A stretch of DNA of 64,000 nt from Variovorax paradoxus EPS. Its GTDB lineage: Bacteria > Pseudomonadota > Gammaproteobacteria > Burkholderiales > Burkholderiaceae_C. The notes beneath the pieces are model-generated. The model did no database searches, was not told where the DNA came from, and saw only the letters and a list, made by a program, of their open reading frames with translations. This document shows, piece by piece, positions 34,520 through 45,247 of the stretch (positions are counted from its first letter, which is position 1; the number at the start of each line of letters is the position of its first letter). The position numbers and the translations under genes were made by a program. Location: positions 1,364,001-1,428,000 of the forward strand of contig NC_014931.1 in the NCBI RefSeq assembly GCF_000184745.1, given 5' to 3'.

Positions 34520-34596
34520 CGCGGGGCGCTTCGCGGCCCCGCTATCATTCGCGGAAACCGCATGCCGGGATGCCTGAAAAGGCGCCCGGCTTTTTT
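34520..34596 (+). terminator. Hairpins and intrinsic terminator between gltD and mlaF
   Basis: A first stem, GCGGGG with CCCCGC, lies at about 34521-34543. GCTATCATTCGCGG (34541-34554) follows and resembles a Burkholderiales -10 region. A second hairpin, GCCGGG (34564-34569) with CCCGGC (34585-34590) and an inner GCC/GGC pair, leads into TTTTTT (34591-34596). This is a good intrinsic terminator for gltBD. If the TATCAT box is used, the same terminator lies in the mla leader and could attenuate the operon. Confidence 0.75.
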
Positions 34597-34602
34597 ATTG
34601 AG

Positions 34603-35430
34603 ATGGACCCAGCCACACCGCCACAACCATTCGCAGAGTTCCGTGACGTCACGTTCGGCTACGGCACGCGTACGATCCTCGACGGCGTCTCGTTCGCCGT
34701 CCCGCGCGGCAAGGTCACGGCACTGATGGGCGCCTCCGGTGGTGGCAAGACCACCGTGCTGCGATTGATTGGCGGACAGCAGCGGGCGCAGCGCGGCGAA
34801 GTGCTCTTCGACGGCCAGGACGTCGGCAAGTTCGACAACGCGGCGCTCTACCTGGCCCGGCGCCGCATGGGCATGCTGTTCCAGTCCGGCGCGCTCTTCA
34901 CCGACATGACCGTGTTCGACAACGTGGCGTTTCCGCTGCGCGAGCACACGCAGTTGTCCGAAGCGCTGGTGCGCGATGTGGTGCTCATGAAACTCGATGC
35001 GGTGGGCCTGCGCGGTGCGCGCGACCTGATGCCCAGCGAGGTGTCGGGCGGCATGGCGCGGCGCGTGGCGCTGGCGCGTGCGATCGCGCTCGACCCCGAC
35101 CTCGTCATGTACGACGAACCTTTCGCCGGTCTCGACCCGATCTCTCTGGGCACCGCAGCGCGGCTTATTCGACAGCTCAACGACACGCTGGGGCTCACCA
35201 GCATCATCGTGTCGCACGACCTGGAAGAAACCTTCCGCATCGCCGATCATGTGATCATCCTGGCCAACGGCAGCATTGCCGCGCAGGGCACGCCGGCCGA
35301 GGTGCGTGAAAGCGTCGATCCGCTGGTGCACCAGTTCGTGAACGCGCTGCCCGACGGGCCGGTGCGTTTCCACTATCCGGGTGTCAGCATCGAAGACGAC
35401 TTCGGCAATGTCGAAGGAGGGCGTTCATGA
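34603..35430 (+). CDS. mlaF: Phospholipid transport ABC ATPase MlaF
   Basis: ATPase of the MlaFEDB complex, which moves phospholipids between the inner and outer membranes to keep outer-membrane asymmetry. The 275-residue protein has Walker A GASGGGKT (residues 43-50), the Q-loop MLFQSGALF, the signature EVSGGMARR, Walker B LVMYDEPFAGLD and the switch His in SHDLEE. I choose the ATG at 34603, because the in-frame ATG at 34570 lies inside the preceding terminator stem. It overlaps mlaE by 4 nt and heads the mlaFEDACB operon. Confidence 0.95.
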   Translation: MDPATPPQPFAEFRDVTFGYGTRTILDGVSFAVPRGKVTALMGASGGGKTTVLRLIGGQQRAQRGEVLFDGQDVGKFDNAALYLARRRMGMLFQSGALFTDMTVFDNVAFPLREHTQLSEALVRDVVLMKLDAVGLRGARDLMPSEVSGGMARRVALARAIALDPDLVMYDEPFAGLDPISLGTAARLIRQLNDTLGLTSIIVSHDLEETFRIADHVIILANGSIAAQGTPAEVRESVDPLVHQFVNALPDGPVRFHYPGVSIEDDFGNVEGGRS

Positions 35431-36209
35431 GCTGGTGGAAGCCCGCCGATGTCGGCTTTGCCGTGCGCAGCCATCTCGCGAATCTTGGTTATGGCGCCAA
35501 GCTTTTCATGCGTCTCCTGGGTCCGGGCGCGCAGATCATGCGTCGCTTCAGCCTCGTGCGCGACCAGATCCATTTCCTCGGCAACTACTCGCTCGCGATC
35601 ATTGGCGTGTCGGGGCTGTTCGTCGGCTTCGTGCTGGGGCTGCAGATGTATTACGCGCTGCAGCGCTACGGCTCGTCCGAGGCGCTTGGCCTGCTGGTCA
35701 CGTTGAGCCTGGTGCGCGAACTCGGGCCCGTGGTGGCGGCCTTGCTCTTTACCGGGCGGGCGGGCACATCACTCACCGCCGAAATCGGCCTCATGAAAGC
35801 CGACGAGCAATTGAGCGCCATGGAAATGATGGCGGTCGATCCGGTGCAGCGCATCCTCGCGCCGCGCTTCTGGGCCGGCGTCATCACCATGCCGCTGCTG
35901 GCGGCCGTGTTCAGCGCGGTCGGCATCATGGGCGGCTACGTGGTGGGCGTGCTGATGCTGGGGGTCGACCCGGGTGCGTTCTGGGGCCAGATGCAGGGCG
36001 GCGTCGACGTGTGGCGCGACGTCGGCAACGGCGTCATCAAGAGCATCGTCTTCGGCTTCACCGTGACTTTCATTGCACTGCTGCAGGGTTACTCGGCCCA
36101 GCCCACGCCCGAAGGCGTGTCGCGCGCGACGACGCGCACGGTGGTCACCGCATCGCTGGCAGTGCTTGGGCTGGACTTCCTGCTCACCGCCATGATGTTC
36201 AGTATCTAA
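35427..36209 (+). CDS. mlaE: Phospholipid transport permease MlaE
   Basis: Inner-membrane permease of the Mla complex, 260 residues with about five membrane helices after an N-terminal interfacial helix. Family landmarks are LVRELGPVVAALLFTGRAG and the coupling segment GLMKADEQLSAMEMMAVDP, which contacts the ATPase. The ATG is within the mlaF stop. The C-terminus ends shortly after SLAVLGLDFLLTAMMF. Confidence 0.96.
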   Translation: MSWWKPADVGFAVRSHLANLGYGAKLFMRLLGPGAQIMRRFSLVRDQIHFLGNYSLAIIGVSGLFVGFVLGLQMYYALQRYGSSEALGLLVTLSLVRELGPVVAALLFTGRAGTSLTAEIGLMKADEQLSAMEMMAVDPVQRILAPRFWAGVITMPLLAAVFSAVGIMGGYVVGVLMLGVDPGAFWGQMQGGVDVWRDVGNGVIKSIVFGFTVTFIALLQGYSAQPTPEGVSRATTRTVVTASLAVLGLDFLLTAMMFSI

Positions 36210-36246
36210 AGGGGCTCCGCTCCAATCGTTCTAAAGAGTGCAAACC

Positions 36247-36741
36247 ATGCAACGTTCCAACAACGACATCTGGGTCGGCCTTTTCGTGCTCATCGGCGCG
36301 GCGGCATTGCTGTTTCTGGCGCTGCAGTCGGCCAATCTGCTGAGCCTGAATTTCCAGAAGACCTACACGGTCACCGCGCGCTTCGACAACATCGGTGGTT
36401 TGAAGCCACAAACCGCGGTCAAGAGCGCAGGCGTGGTGGTTGGACGGGTGGAATCCATCGCGTTCAACGACAAGGCCTTTCAGGCCGACGTGACGCTGGC
36501 ACTTCAAAACCGTTACAGTTTTCCCAAGGACAGCTCGCTCAAGATATTGACCAGTGGCTTGCTCGGCGAGCAGTACATCGGCATCGAAGCGGGCGCCGAG
36601 GAGAAGAACTTGCAAGCCGGCGACACCATCACTTCGACCCAATCGGCCGTGGTGCTAGAAAACCTGATCAGCCAGTTCCTTTACAGCAAGGCGGCCGAAG
36701 GGGGCTCGAATACGGCGCCGGGAACAGCCAACAAAAAATGA
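36247..36741 (+). CDS. mlaD: Phospholipid-binding MCE-domain protein MlaD
   Basis: A 164-residue protein anchored by one N-terminal helix (residues 8-30), with a single periplasmic MCE domain (about 38-120) containing FDNIGGLKPQTAVKSAGVVVG. It forms the hexameric ring on the permease in characterised systems. The C-terminal helix and Ala/Gly/Thr tail are short. The ATG at 36247 is preferred over a GTG 9 nt upstream. It overlaps mlaA by 4 nt. Confidence 0.95.
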   Translation: MQRSNNDIWVGLFVLIGAAALLFLALQSANLLSLNFQKTYTVTARFDNIGGLKPQTAVKSAGVVVGRVESIAFNDKAFQADVTLALQNRYSFPKDSSLKILTSGLLGEQYIGIEAGAEEKNLQAGDTITSTQSAVVLENLISQFLYSKAAEGGSNTAPGTANKK

Positions 36742-37514
36742 CATCACGACTCTTTGCATCGAATGCTATGAAAAACATAGCGACTACTGCTCGCTGGGCC
36801 ATTGCAGCCGCCGCTCTGGCGAGCGCCGCCGGATGCGCCACCGGGCCGAACGCCAATCCGGTCGATCCGTTCGAACCCTTCAATCGCGGCGTCACGCGCT
36901 TCAACGAGACGGTCGACAACGCGGTCTTCGTGCCAGTGGCCACGGCTTACCAGCGTGCATTGCCGTCGATGGTTCGCACCGGCGTGGACAACTTCTTCAA
37001 CAACCTGGGCGACGTCTGGAATCTCGCCAACAACGTCGTGCAGCTCAAGCTGCAAGGCAGCGCCGAGACCTTCATGCGGCTCAATGTCAACACGTTCTTC
37101 GGGCTTGGCGGCCTGCTCGACGTGGCGACCGAGGCGGGCATCCCCCGCCACGAAGAAGACTTCGGGCAGACGCTGGGCTACTGGGGCGTGGGCGCCGGCC
37201 CCTATGTAGTGCTGCCGTTGCTGGGCCCATCGACGCTGCGTGACACCGCCGCGTTGCCGGTGGACCGCTTGGGCGATCCGGTTTCGCAGATGAACGACGT
37301 GGCCTGGCGCAATTCGCTCACCGTGCTGCATGCCGTCGACACGCGCTCGCAGTACCTGCGCGCCGGCCGTCTGCTCGGCGAAGCAGCGCTCGACAAGTAT
37401 TCGTTCACACGGGATGCATTCCTGCAGCGGCGCCGCAGCCAGGTCTACGATGGCAATCCGCCGGACGACGGTGCAGGCAACAGCCCCGCAGAAGACGGCA
37501 CCGAAAGTAAATAA
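36738..37514 (+). CDS. mlaA: Outer-membrane lipoprotein MlaA (VacJ)
   Basis: MlaA takes misplaced phospholipids from the outer leaflet and hands them to MlaC. The 258-residue protein has a signal peptide with lipobox SAAGC, followed by the VacJ hallmark NPVDPFEPFNRGV. The amphipathic core includes FFNNLGDVWNLANN and ends in the GPYVVLPLLGPSTLRD motif. The tail is Asp/Gly/Pro rich. The start overlaps the mlaD stop. An internal ATG at 36768 (residue 11) lies in a small palindrome GCTATG-AAAAA-CATAGC. Confidence 0.95.
   Translation: MTSRLFASNAMKNIATTARWAIAAAALASAAGCATGPNANPVDPFEPFNRGVTRFNETVDNAVFVPVATAYQRALPSMVRTGVDNFFNNLGDVWNLANNVVQLKLQGSAETFMRLNVNTFFGLGGLLDVATEAGIPRHEEDFGQTLGYWGVGAGPYVVLPLLGPSTLRDTAALPVDRLGDPVSQMNDVAWRNSLTVLHAVDTRSQYLRAGRLLGEAALDKYSFTRDAFLQRRRSQVYDGNPPDDGAGNSPAEDGTESK
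36764..36780. repeat. Small palindrome GCTATG-AAAAA-CATAGC inside mlaA
   Basis: A perfect 6-bp inverted repeat with an A5 centre, followed by GACTACTGCTCGC. It lies in the signal-peptide region of mlaA and includes an in-frame ATG. A related but weaker form (GCTATGAAATCTGTAGC) contains the start codon of hisH at 47611-47627. Confidence 0.5.
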
Positions 37515-37541
37515 GAGCCAAGAAGCGCGGAAGCGGACGAT

Positions 37542-37571
37542 GAAGCCGCTTGCATCCGGTTGCAAGGCTTC
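37542..37571 (+). other. Intercistronic stem-loop between mlaA and mlaC
   Basis: GAAGCC (37542-37547) pairs with GGCTTC (37566-37571), and TTGCA (50-54) with TGCAA (61-65), around a TCCGGT loop with a two-base bulge. No T-run follows, so it is not an intrinsic terminator. The 174-nt gap between mlaA and mlaC is the largest in the operon. An mRNA-processing or stability role is possible. Confidence 0.5.
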
Positions 37572-37688
37572 ACCTGCGCTTCAGGAACCCGGTCGGCCCC
37601 GGGCCTGTCGAATCCGTTCTTGTCGCAGCACCCCTTGCTTTGTGCGATCCGGGTGCTTCGTCGATTTTTCAAATTTGAGGGACTCTCC

Positions 37689-38348
37689 ATGAACAACAAG
37701 ATCTTGCTGCAACGACGCGATATGAGCCGACTGGTCCTGGCCGGGGCCCTGCTGCTGGGCGCTGCCACCGCCTTCGTCCGTCCGGCCTACGCCGCCGATG
37801 AGGCACCCGACGCGCTGGTCAAGCGCCTGTCGAGCGATGTGCTCGATACGATCAAGGCCGATTCGTCGATCAAGGCCGGCGACGTCAACAAGATCATGCT
37901 GCTGGTCGACAGCAAGATCATGCCCAACGTCAACTTCCAGCGCATGACGGCTTCGGCGGTCGGCCCGGCCTGGCGCCAGGCCACCCCCGAGCAGCAAAAG
38001 CGGCTGCAGGAAGAGTTCAAGGCCCTGCTGGTTCGCACCTACGCCGGCGCGCTCGACCAGGTGGTCGACCAGACCGTCACCGTGCGCCCGTTCCGCGGCT
38101 CGGCCGACGACAAGGAAGTGCTGGTCCGCACCGAGATCCAGGGCCGCGGCGAACCGGTGCAGCTCGACTACCGCCTGGAGAAGACGCCAGGCCAGGGCGC
38201 AGGCTGGAAGGTCTACAACCTGAATGTGCTGGGCGTCTGGCTGGTCGACACCTACCGCACGCAGTTCGCGCAGGAAATCAACAAGAGCGGCATCGACGGC
38301 CTGATCACCGCGCTGGCCAGCCGCAACAAGAGCAACACCAAGAGCTGA
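37689..38348 (+). CDS. mlaC: Periplasmic phospholipid carrier MlaC
   Basis: Soluble shuttle that carries phospholipid between MlaA and MlaFEDB. The 219-residue protein has a cleavable signal peptide (residues 1-34, ending AYAAD). The MlaC/Ttg2D fold follows, with VDSKIMPNVNFQRMTASAVGPAWRQATPEQQKRL-type helices and YNLNVLGVWLVDTYRTQF near the C-terminus. The ATG at 37689 follows TTGAGGGA; a longer in-frame reading through the upstream gap has no family similarity. Confidence 0.95.
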   Translation: MNNKILLQRRDMSRLVLAGALLLGAATAFVRPAYAADEAPDALVKRLSSDVLDTIKADSSIKAGDVNKIMLLVDSKIMPNVNFQRMTASAVGPAWRQATPEQQKRLQEEFKALLVRTYAGALDQVVDQTVTVRPFRGSADDKEVLVRTEIQGRGEPVQLDYRLEKTPGQGAGWKVYNLNVLGVWLVDTYRTQFAQEINKSGIDGLITALASRNKSNTKS

Positions 38349-38363
38349 CCGGCCGACATCGCC

Positions 38364-38639
38364 ATGCTGGTCCTGCCCACCAAGCTCACCCACGACGAGG
38401 CCCCGGCCTGCATGCGCATGCTGCAGCAGGGGCTGAAGGGCCAGACGGATTCGTCGTCCACGGTGGTCGATGCCACCGCGCTGGCGCAATTCGATTCGTC
38501 GGCGCTGGCGGTGCTGCTCGAGTGCCGGCGCGAGTCCAGCGCGCTGGGCCGCGGCTTCTCGGTCAAGGGCCTCTCGCCGCGCCTGCGCGAACTGGCAGCG
38601 CTGTACGGCATCGCGGGCCTTTTGCCCGCCGCGCCCTGA
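38364..38639 (+). CDS. mlaB: STAS-domain protein MlaB
   Basis: A 91-residue single STAS domain that binds MlaF and is needed for activity of the transporter. The core VVDATALAQFDSSALAVLLECRR-type segment contains the conserved Asp-Ser-Ser at the start of the helix. It starts 15 nt after mlaC. The position at the end of the mla operon supports the assignment, as the sequence itself is short and divergent. Confidence 0.9.
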   Translation: MLVLPTKLTHDEAPACMRMLQQGLKGQTDSSSTVVDATALAQFDSSALAVLLECRRESSALGRGFSVKGLSPRLRELAALYGIAGLLPAAP

Positions 38640-38655
38640 AAAAGTAACGGCCCCT

Positions 38656-38672
38656 TAAAATCGCGGGCTCCC

Positions 38673-38683
<11 letters not shown>
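38656..38683. promoter_or_regulatory. Promoter box and 24-bp palindrome across the start of the ABC exporter ATPase gene
   Basis: TAAAAT (38656-38661) is a good -10 box, 11 nt before the ATG. A perfect inverted repeat ATCGCGGGC-TCCCAT-GCCCGCGAT spans 38660-38683 and includes the ATG at 38673-38675. The palindrome overlaps the -10, the likely transcription start and the first codons. It could be an operator. Confidence 0.5.
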
Positions 38684-39616
<933 letters not shown>

Positions 39617-39620
<4 letters not shown>

Positions 39621-40381
39621 TGGCAGTGACCGGTTGGCGCGCGCTGCTCTACAAGGAGACGCTGCGCTTCTGGAAGGTCGGCTTCCAGACCGTCGGTGCG
39701 CCGGTGCTCACCGCGCTGCTCTATTTGATGGTGTTCGGCCATGTGCTCGAAGACCATGTGAAGGTCTACGGCTCGGTCGGCTATACGGCCTTCCTGGTGC
39801 CGGGGCTCGTGATGATGAGCGTGCTGCAGAACGCCTTTGCGAACAGCTCGTCCTCGATCATCCAGAGCAAGATCATGGGCAACCTCGTGTTCGTGCTGCT
39901 CACGCCGCTGTCGCACTGGGGCTGGTTCTTCGCCTACGTGGGCTCGTCGATCATCCGCGGGCTGGCCGTGGGGCTTGGCGTATTCGTGGTCACCGTGTTC
40001 TTCGCGATGCCGAATTTCGTGGCGCCGGTCTGGATCGTCGTTTTCGCGCTGTTGGGCGCTGCGATGCTGGGTACCCTCGGCCTCATCGCCGGCCTCTGGG
40101 CCGAGAAGTTCGACCAGATGGCCGTGTTCCAGAACTTCCTGATCATGCCCATGACGTTTCTCTCGGGCGTGTTCTATTCGATCGGCTCGCTGCCGCCGTT
40201 CTGGCAGAGCGTGAGCCACCTGAACCCGTTCTTCTACATGATCGATGGCTTTCGCTACGGCTTCTTCGGCGTGAGCGACGCCTCGCCCTGGCTGAGCCTG
40301 GGCATCGTCGGCACCGCCTGGCTGGTGGTGAGCGCGATTGCTGTTCATCTCCTTCGTATCGGCTACAAAATCCGAGGCTGA
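39617..40381 (+). CDS. ABC-2 type exporter permease (YadH-like)
   Basis: A 254-residue inner-membrane permease with six hydrophobic helices. The ABC-2 signature is present as MPMTFLSGVFYSIGSLPPFWQSVSHLNPFFYMIDGFRYG-type residues near positions 175-215. The start ATGATG overlaps the end of the ATPase gene. The substrate is unknown. The complete exporter is likely a dimer of this protein with two copies of the ATPase. Confidence 0.92.
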
Positions 40382-40400
40382 AAGCCTCCTTCCAGACCCC

Positions 40401-40643
40401 ATGACCGCCGAACAACTCCAGGCCCTGATCCAGTCCCATCTCCCGTGCGAGCACATCTCGCTGGAGGGCGACGGCCGACATTGGTACGCGACCATCGTCT
40501 CGGCCGAATTCGAGGGCAAGCGCGCCATCCAGCGCCACCAGCGGGTCTACGCCACCCTCGGTGCGAAAATGCACACCGACGAAGTGCATGCGCTCTCGAT
40601 GAAAACCTACACGCCGGCCGAATGGGCGGCGGTGGAAAAGTAA
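40401..40643 (+). CDS. BolA/IbaG family protein
   Basis: An 80-residue class II KH-like fold protein. It has the BolA core [19 protein letters not shown] and [17 protein letters not shown], with the conserved Arg-His for Fe-S binding together with a monothiol glutaredoxin. Similar to IbaG (YrbA), which lies next to mla and murA in many proteobacteria. The ATG at 40401 has only CCCC before it. It sits between the exporter genes and murA. Confidence 0.92.
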   Translation: MTAEQLQALIQSHLPCEHISLEGDGRHWYATIVSAEFEGKRAIQRHQRVYATLGAKMHTDEVHALSMKTYTPAEWAAVEK

Positions 40644-40682
40644 ATTCCGGCCCCCGGGCCACCCCATTTCGCTGGATCCTCG

Positions 40683-41968
<1,286 letters not shown>

Positions 41969-41972
<4 letters not shown>

Positions 41973-42625
41973 TCACGCTCGCTCTCTCCAAAGGCCGCAT
42001 CTTCGAAGAGACGATGCCCCTGCTGGCCGCCGCCGGCATCGAGGTCACCGAAGACCCCGAGAAGTCGCGCAAGCTGATCCTGGAAACCACCCGCCCCGAC
42101 GTGCGCGTGGTGCTGGTGCGCGCTTCCGACGTGCCCACCTACGTGCAGTACGGCGGCGCCGACCTCGGCGTGACCGGCCTCGACGTGTTGCTGGAAAACG
42201 GCAACCAGGGCATGTACCAGCCGCTGGACCTGCGCATCGCGGCCTGCCGCCTGAGCGTGGCCGTGCGCGCCGACTACGACTACGCCTCGGCCGTGCGCCA
42301 GGGCTCGCGCCTGCGCGTGGCGACCAAGTACGTGGGCCTCTCGCGCGAGTTCTTCGCGAGCAAGGGCGTGCACGTCGACCTCATCAAGCTCTACGGCAGC
42401 ATGGAACTCGCGCCGCTCACGGGCCTGGCCGACGCCATCGTCGACCTGGTCTCCACCGGCAACACGCTCAAGGCCAACCACCTCGTGGAGGTGGAACGCA
42501 TCATGGACATCAGCGCCCGGCTGGTCGTCAACCAGGCCGCGCTCAAGCTCAAGCGCGAGCCGATCCGCCGCATCATCGACGCCTTCGCGTCGGCCATTCC
42601 TCCCGCCCAATCTTCCGCCCCATGA
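41969..42625 (+). CDS. hisG: ATP phosphoribosyltransferase, short form
   Basis: First step of histidine synthesis: joins ATP and PRPP. At 218 residues it lacks the C-terminal regulatory domain, so it is the short HisG-S form that needs HisZ for activity and feedback control. No hisZ lies in this window. The core has [23 protein letters not shown] and the PRPP loop [12 protein letters not shown]. It overlaps murA and hisD by 4 nt on each side. Confidence 0.97.
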
Positions 42626-43992
42626 CTCTGAAAGCAGCCCCCGCCCGTCTCTCCACGACTTCAGCCAGCTTCGACGCTGAATTCAAGGCGCGGCTGCATT
42701 GGTCCGCGGATGCGGATGCTGCGATCGAGAAAGTGGTGGCGGACATCCTGGCCGATGTGCAGACGCGCGGCGACGATGCGGTGCTGGAATACACGCGCCG
42801 TTTCGACGGGCTGGGTGCCGCGTCCGTGCCGGAACTCGAACTGACACAAGCCGATTTCAAGGAAGCTTTCGACTCGCTGCCCGAAGACCAGCGCGCTGCG
42901 CTACAAGCCGCGGCCGACCGCGTGCGCAGCTATCACGAGGCGCAGAAGAAGGCCAGCGGCGAGAGCTGGAGCTACCGCGATGCGGACGGCACGCTGCTGG
43001 GCCAGAAGGTCACGCCGCTGGACCGCGTCGGCATCTACGTGCCCGGCGGCAAGGCGGCCTATCCGTCCAGCCTGCTGATGAACGCGATCCCGGCGCATGT
43101 GGCCGGCGTTGGCGAAATCATCATGGTCGTGCCGACCCCCGTGAAGGGCAGCGTCGCGACGGGCGGCGCGGGCGGGCAATCGTCGACGAAGGGCGAGCGC
43201 AACGTGCTGGTGCTCGCCGCCGCCTACGTGGCCGGCGTCACCCGCGCCTTCACCATCGGCGGCGCCCAAGCCGTGGCAGCACTCGCATATGGCACCGCCA
43301 CCATCCCGGCGGTCGACAAGATCACCGGCCCCGGCAACGCCTACGTGGCGGCCGCCAAGCGCCGCGTGTTCGGCACCGTGGGCATCGACATGATCGCGGG
43401 CCCGAGCGAGATCCTCGTGCTGGCCGACGGCACCACGCCGCCCGAGTGGGTGGCGATGGATCTCTTCAGCCAGGCCGAGCACGACGAGCTGGCGCAGAGC
43501 ATCCTGCTGTGCCCCGACGCCGCCTACATCGAGCGCGTGCAGGCCGAAATCGACCGCCTGCTGCCCACCATGCCGCGCGCGGAAATCATCGCCGCCTCGC
43601 TCAACGGCCGCGGCGCGCTGATCCACACGAAGAGCATGGAAGAGGCCTGCGAGATCAGCAACCGCATCGCCCCCGAGCACCTCGAAGTGAGCAGCAGCGA
43701 GCCGAACCGCTGGGAGCCACTGCTGCGCCACGCCGGCGCGATCTTCCTGGGCGCCTTCACCAGCGAGAGCCTGGGCGACTACTGCGCCGGCCCGAACCAC
43801 GTGCTGCCCACCAGCGGCACGGCGCGCTTCTCCAGCCCGCTGGGCGTCTACGACTTCCAGAAGCGCTCCAGCCTGATCGAGGTGAGCGAAGCCGGCGCCC
43901 AGGTGCTCGGCCCGATCGCCGTGACGCTGGCGGAGGGCGAGGGCCTGCAGGCGCACGCCGAAGCCGCCCGGATGCGGCTCAGTAAGATCTGA
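42622..43992 (+). CDS. hisD: Histidinol dehydrogenase
   Basis: Last two oxidations of histidine synthesis, Zn- and NAD-dependent. The 456-residue protein is longer than the usual 430-440. Landmarks are [60 protein letters not shown] and HAGAIFLG. A Gly/Ser/Thr-rich insert of about 15 residues follows MVVPTPVK (near residues 172-190), where relatives have a short loop. It overlaps hisG by 4 nt. Three non-histidine genes follow before hisC. Confidence 0.97.
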   Translation: MTLKAAPARLSTTSASFDAEFKARLHWSADADAAIEKVVADILADVQTRGDDAVLEYTRRFDGLGAASVPELELTQADFKEAFDSLPEDQRAALQAAADRVRSYHEAQKKASGESWSYRDADGTLLGQKVTPLDRVGIYVPGGKAAYPSSLLMNAIPAHVAGVGEIIMVVPTPVKGSVATGGAGGQSSTKGERNVLVLAAAYVAGVTRAFTIGGAQAVAALAYGTATIPAVDKITGPGNAYVAAAKRRVFGTVGIDMIAGPSEILVLADGTTPPEWVAMDLFSQAEHDELAQSILLCPDAAYIERVQAEIDRLLPTMPRAEIIAASLNGRGALIHTKSMEEACEISNRIAPEHLEVSSSEPNRWEPLLRHAGAIFLGAFTSESLGDYCAGPNHVLPTSGTARFSSPLGVYDFQKRSSLIEVSEAGAQVLGPIAVTLAEGEGLQAHAEAARMRLSKI

Positions 43993-44029
43993 CGCTCCAA
44001 TAACCCCGTTCCCGGGAGGAGCAAGCCAG

Positions 44030-44863
44030 ATGATTCAACGTCTCTATCGTTCGCGGTTTTTCCGTTTCGCCGCCAGCCTGGTTGCAGGTGCCGCCTTGCT
44101 GGCCGCCTGCAGCCCGATGCCGCAGACGCGCACCCAAACGGCCGCGATGTCGGCAACCCCCAGCGCAGCGCCGGCCGCACCCGCGCCCGCACAGTTGGGC
44201 ACCCAATGGGGCGAGGGCATCGAGTCGAAGACCCGTACCGTCGTGGCCAAGCGGCTGTCCGAGCAGCCCGATGAAGTGGCTTCGGTGGGCTACAACGAAG
44301 CGTCTGCCGTGCGCCGCGACGTGGGCAGCAACCCCGAGCGCCGGCTCAACCTGCAGCTGGCCCAGGGCGACGTCGAATGGTCGGTGCTCGATGAGAGCAA
44401 TCGCCCGCTGCCGCTGCAGCGCGCGCGCCGCGGCAATAGCAGCAGCGACATGTTCCGCCTCGCCGGCGTCGAAGGCGCGCGCTACACGCTGCGCTTTCGC
44501 AACTTGAGCGACCGCAGCTACGAGGTGATCGCCACCGTCGACGGCCTGGACGTGCTCACCGGCAAGTCCGGGAGCCTGCGCAACGGCGGCTACGTGCTGC
44601 GCCCGCAGGAGACGCTGAACATCGAGGGCTTCCGCAAGAGCCAGAGCGAGGTCGCGGCCTTCCGCTTCGCCACCCCGGGCCGCGCCTATGCAGCGAACAC
44701 CGAAGCGGGCGATGTGCGCAACATCGGCGTGATCGGCGCCGCGCTGTTCGAGCTCGAACAGCCCCAGGCTCCGCGCCGTCCGCGCCGCGATGCCACGCCG
44801 CCGCAGCCCAGCGCCTTCCCGGCCGATGGCGCCTATGCGCCGCCGCCGCGCTACCGCAAGTAA
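44030..44863 (+). CDS. Putative lipoprotein of unknown function
   Basis: A 277-residue protein. The signal peptide ends in LLAAC (Cys24), a lipobox, followed by a low-complexity Ala/Pro/Thr linker. The core (about residues 95-245) is rich in beta-type sequence: YTLRFRNLSDRSYEVIATVDGLDVL, RNGGYVLRP, LNIEGFRKS, AAFRFATPG and NIGVIGAALF. It resembles a conserved uncharacterised family whose members contain VDGLDV and a GV-IG-A-F ending (from memory). The C-terminus is Arg/Pro rich. A good GGGAGGAGC ribosome site precedes the ATG. It lies in the hisD-hisC interruption. Confidence 0.75.
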   Translation: MIQRLYRSRFFRFAASLVAGAALLAACSPMPQTRTQTAAMSATPSAAPAAPAPAQLGTQWGEGIESKTRTVVAKRLSEQPDEVASVGYNEASAVRRDVGSNPERRLNLQLAQGDVEWSVLDESNRPLPLQRARRGNSSSDMFRLAGVEGARYTLRFRNLSDRSYEVIATVDGLDVLTGKSGSLRNGGYVLRPQETLNIEGFRKSQSEVAAFRFATPGRAYAANTEAGDVRNIGVIGAALFELEQPQAPRRPRRDATPPQPSAFPADGAYAPPPRYRK

Positions 44864-44868
44864 ATGCC

Positions 44869-45240
44869 ATGAAGAACAAGCGCGCCGCCCGTCTGTCGAT
44901 GTTGGGATTCGTGCTGGCCCTCGCGGCCGGCACCGGTGCGCAGGCCATGACCCTCCGCGAGTTCCACACGCTCGAGGTCAAGGAAAAGAAAGAGGGCAAG
45001 GCTTACGCGAGCTACTACCTCGTGGGCGTGCTCGAAGGCCTGCGCGAAGCCAGCGACACCGCGCGGCGCACCGGGCAGAAGCCGCTGTTCTGCGTCGATG
45101 GCCGCCGGCTCGAGCCCTCGATGGCGCGTTCGCTCTTCCAGGCCGAGCTCAAGCGCAACGCCGAGTTGTACGAGGCCGACATGCCGGTGCAGCTGGTGTT
45201 GTCGAGCGCGCTGCAGAACAGCTTCCGGTGCGCGTCCTGA
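44869..45240 (+). CDS. Small secreted protein with Rap1a/Tai-like pattern
   Basis: A 123-residue protein with an export signal (residues 1-26, ending GAQAM). The mature part shows a pattern resembling the Rap1a/Tai immunity family: a YLVGVLEGL helix, FCVDG with the first Cys, a long helix, and a final NSFRCAS with the second Cys, likely forming a disulfide. Rap1a/Tai proteins protect against type VI effectors that attack peptidoglycan. The match is by eye and weak, so the function is uncertain. It starts 5 nt after the lipoprotein gene. Confidence 0.55.
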   Translation: MKNKRAARLSMLGFVLALAAGTGAQAMTLREFHTLEVKEKKEGKAYASYYLVGVLEGLREASDTARRTGQKPLFCVDGRRLEPSMARSLFQAELKRNAELYEADMPVQLVLSSALQNSFRCAS

Positions 45241-45247
45241 TCCCGCC

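Noticed and set aside
34570..34602. Upstream start for mlaF adding 11 residues
   Set aside because: The ATG lies inside a terminator hairpin; the ATG at 34603 follows the T-run and matches the family N-terminus.
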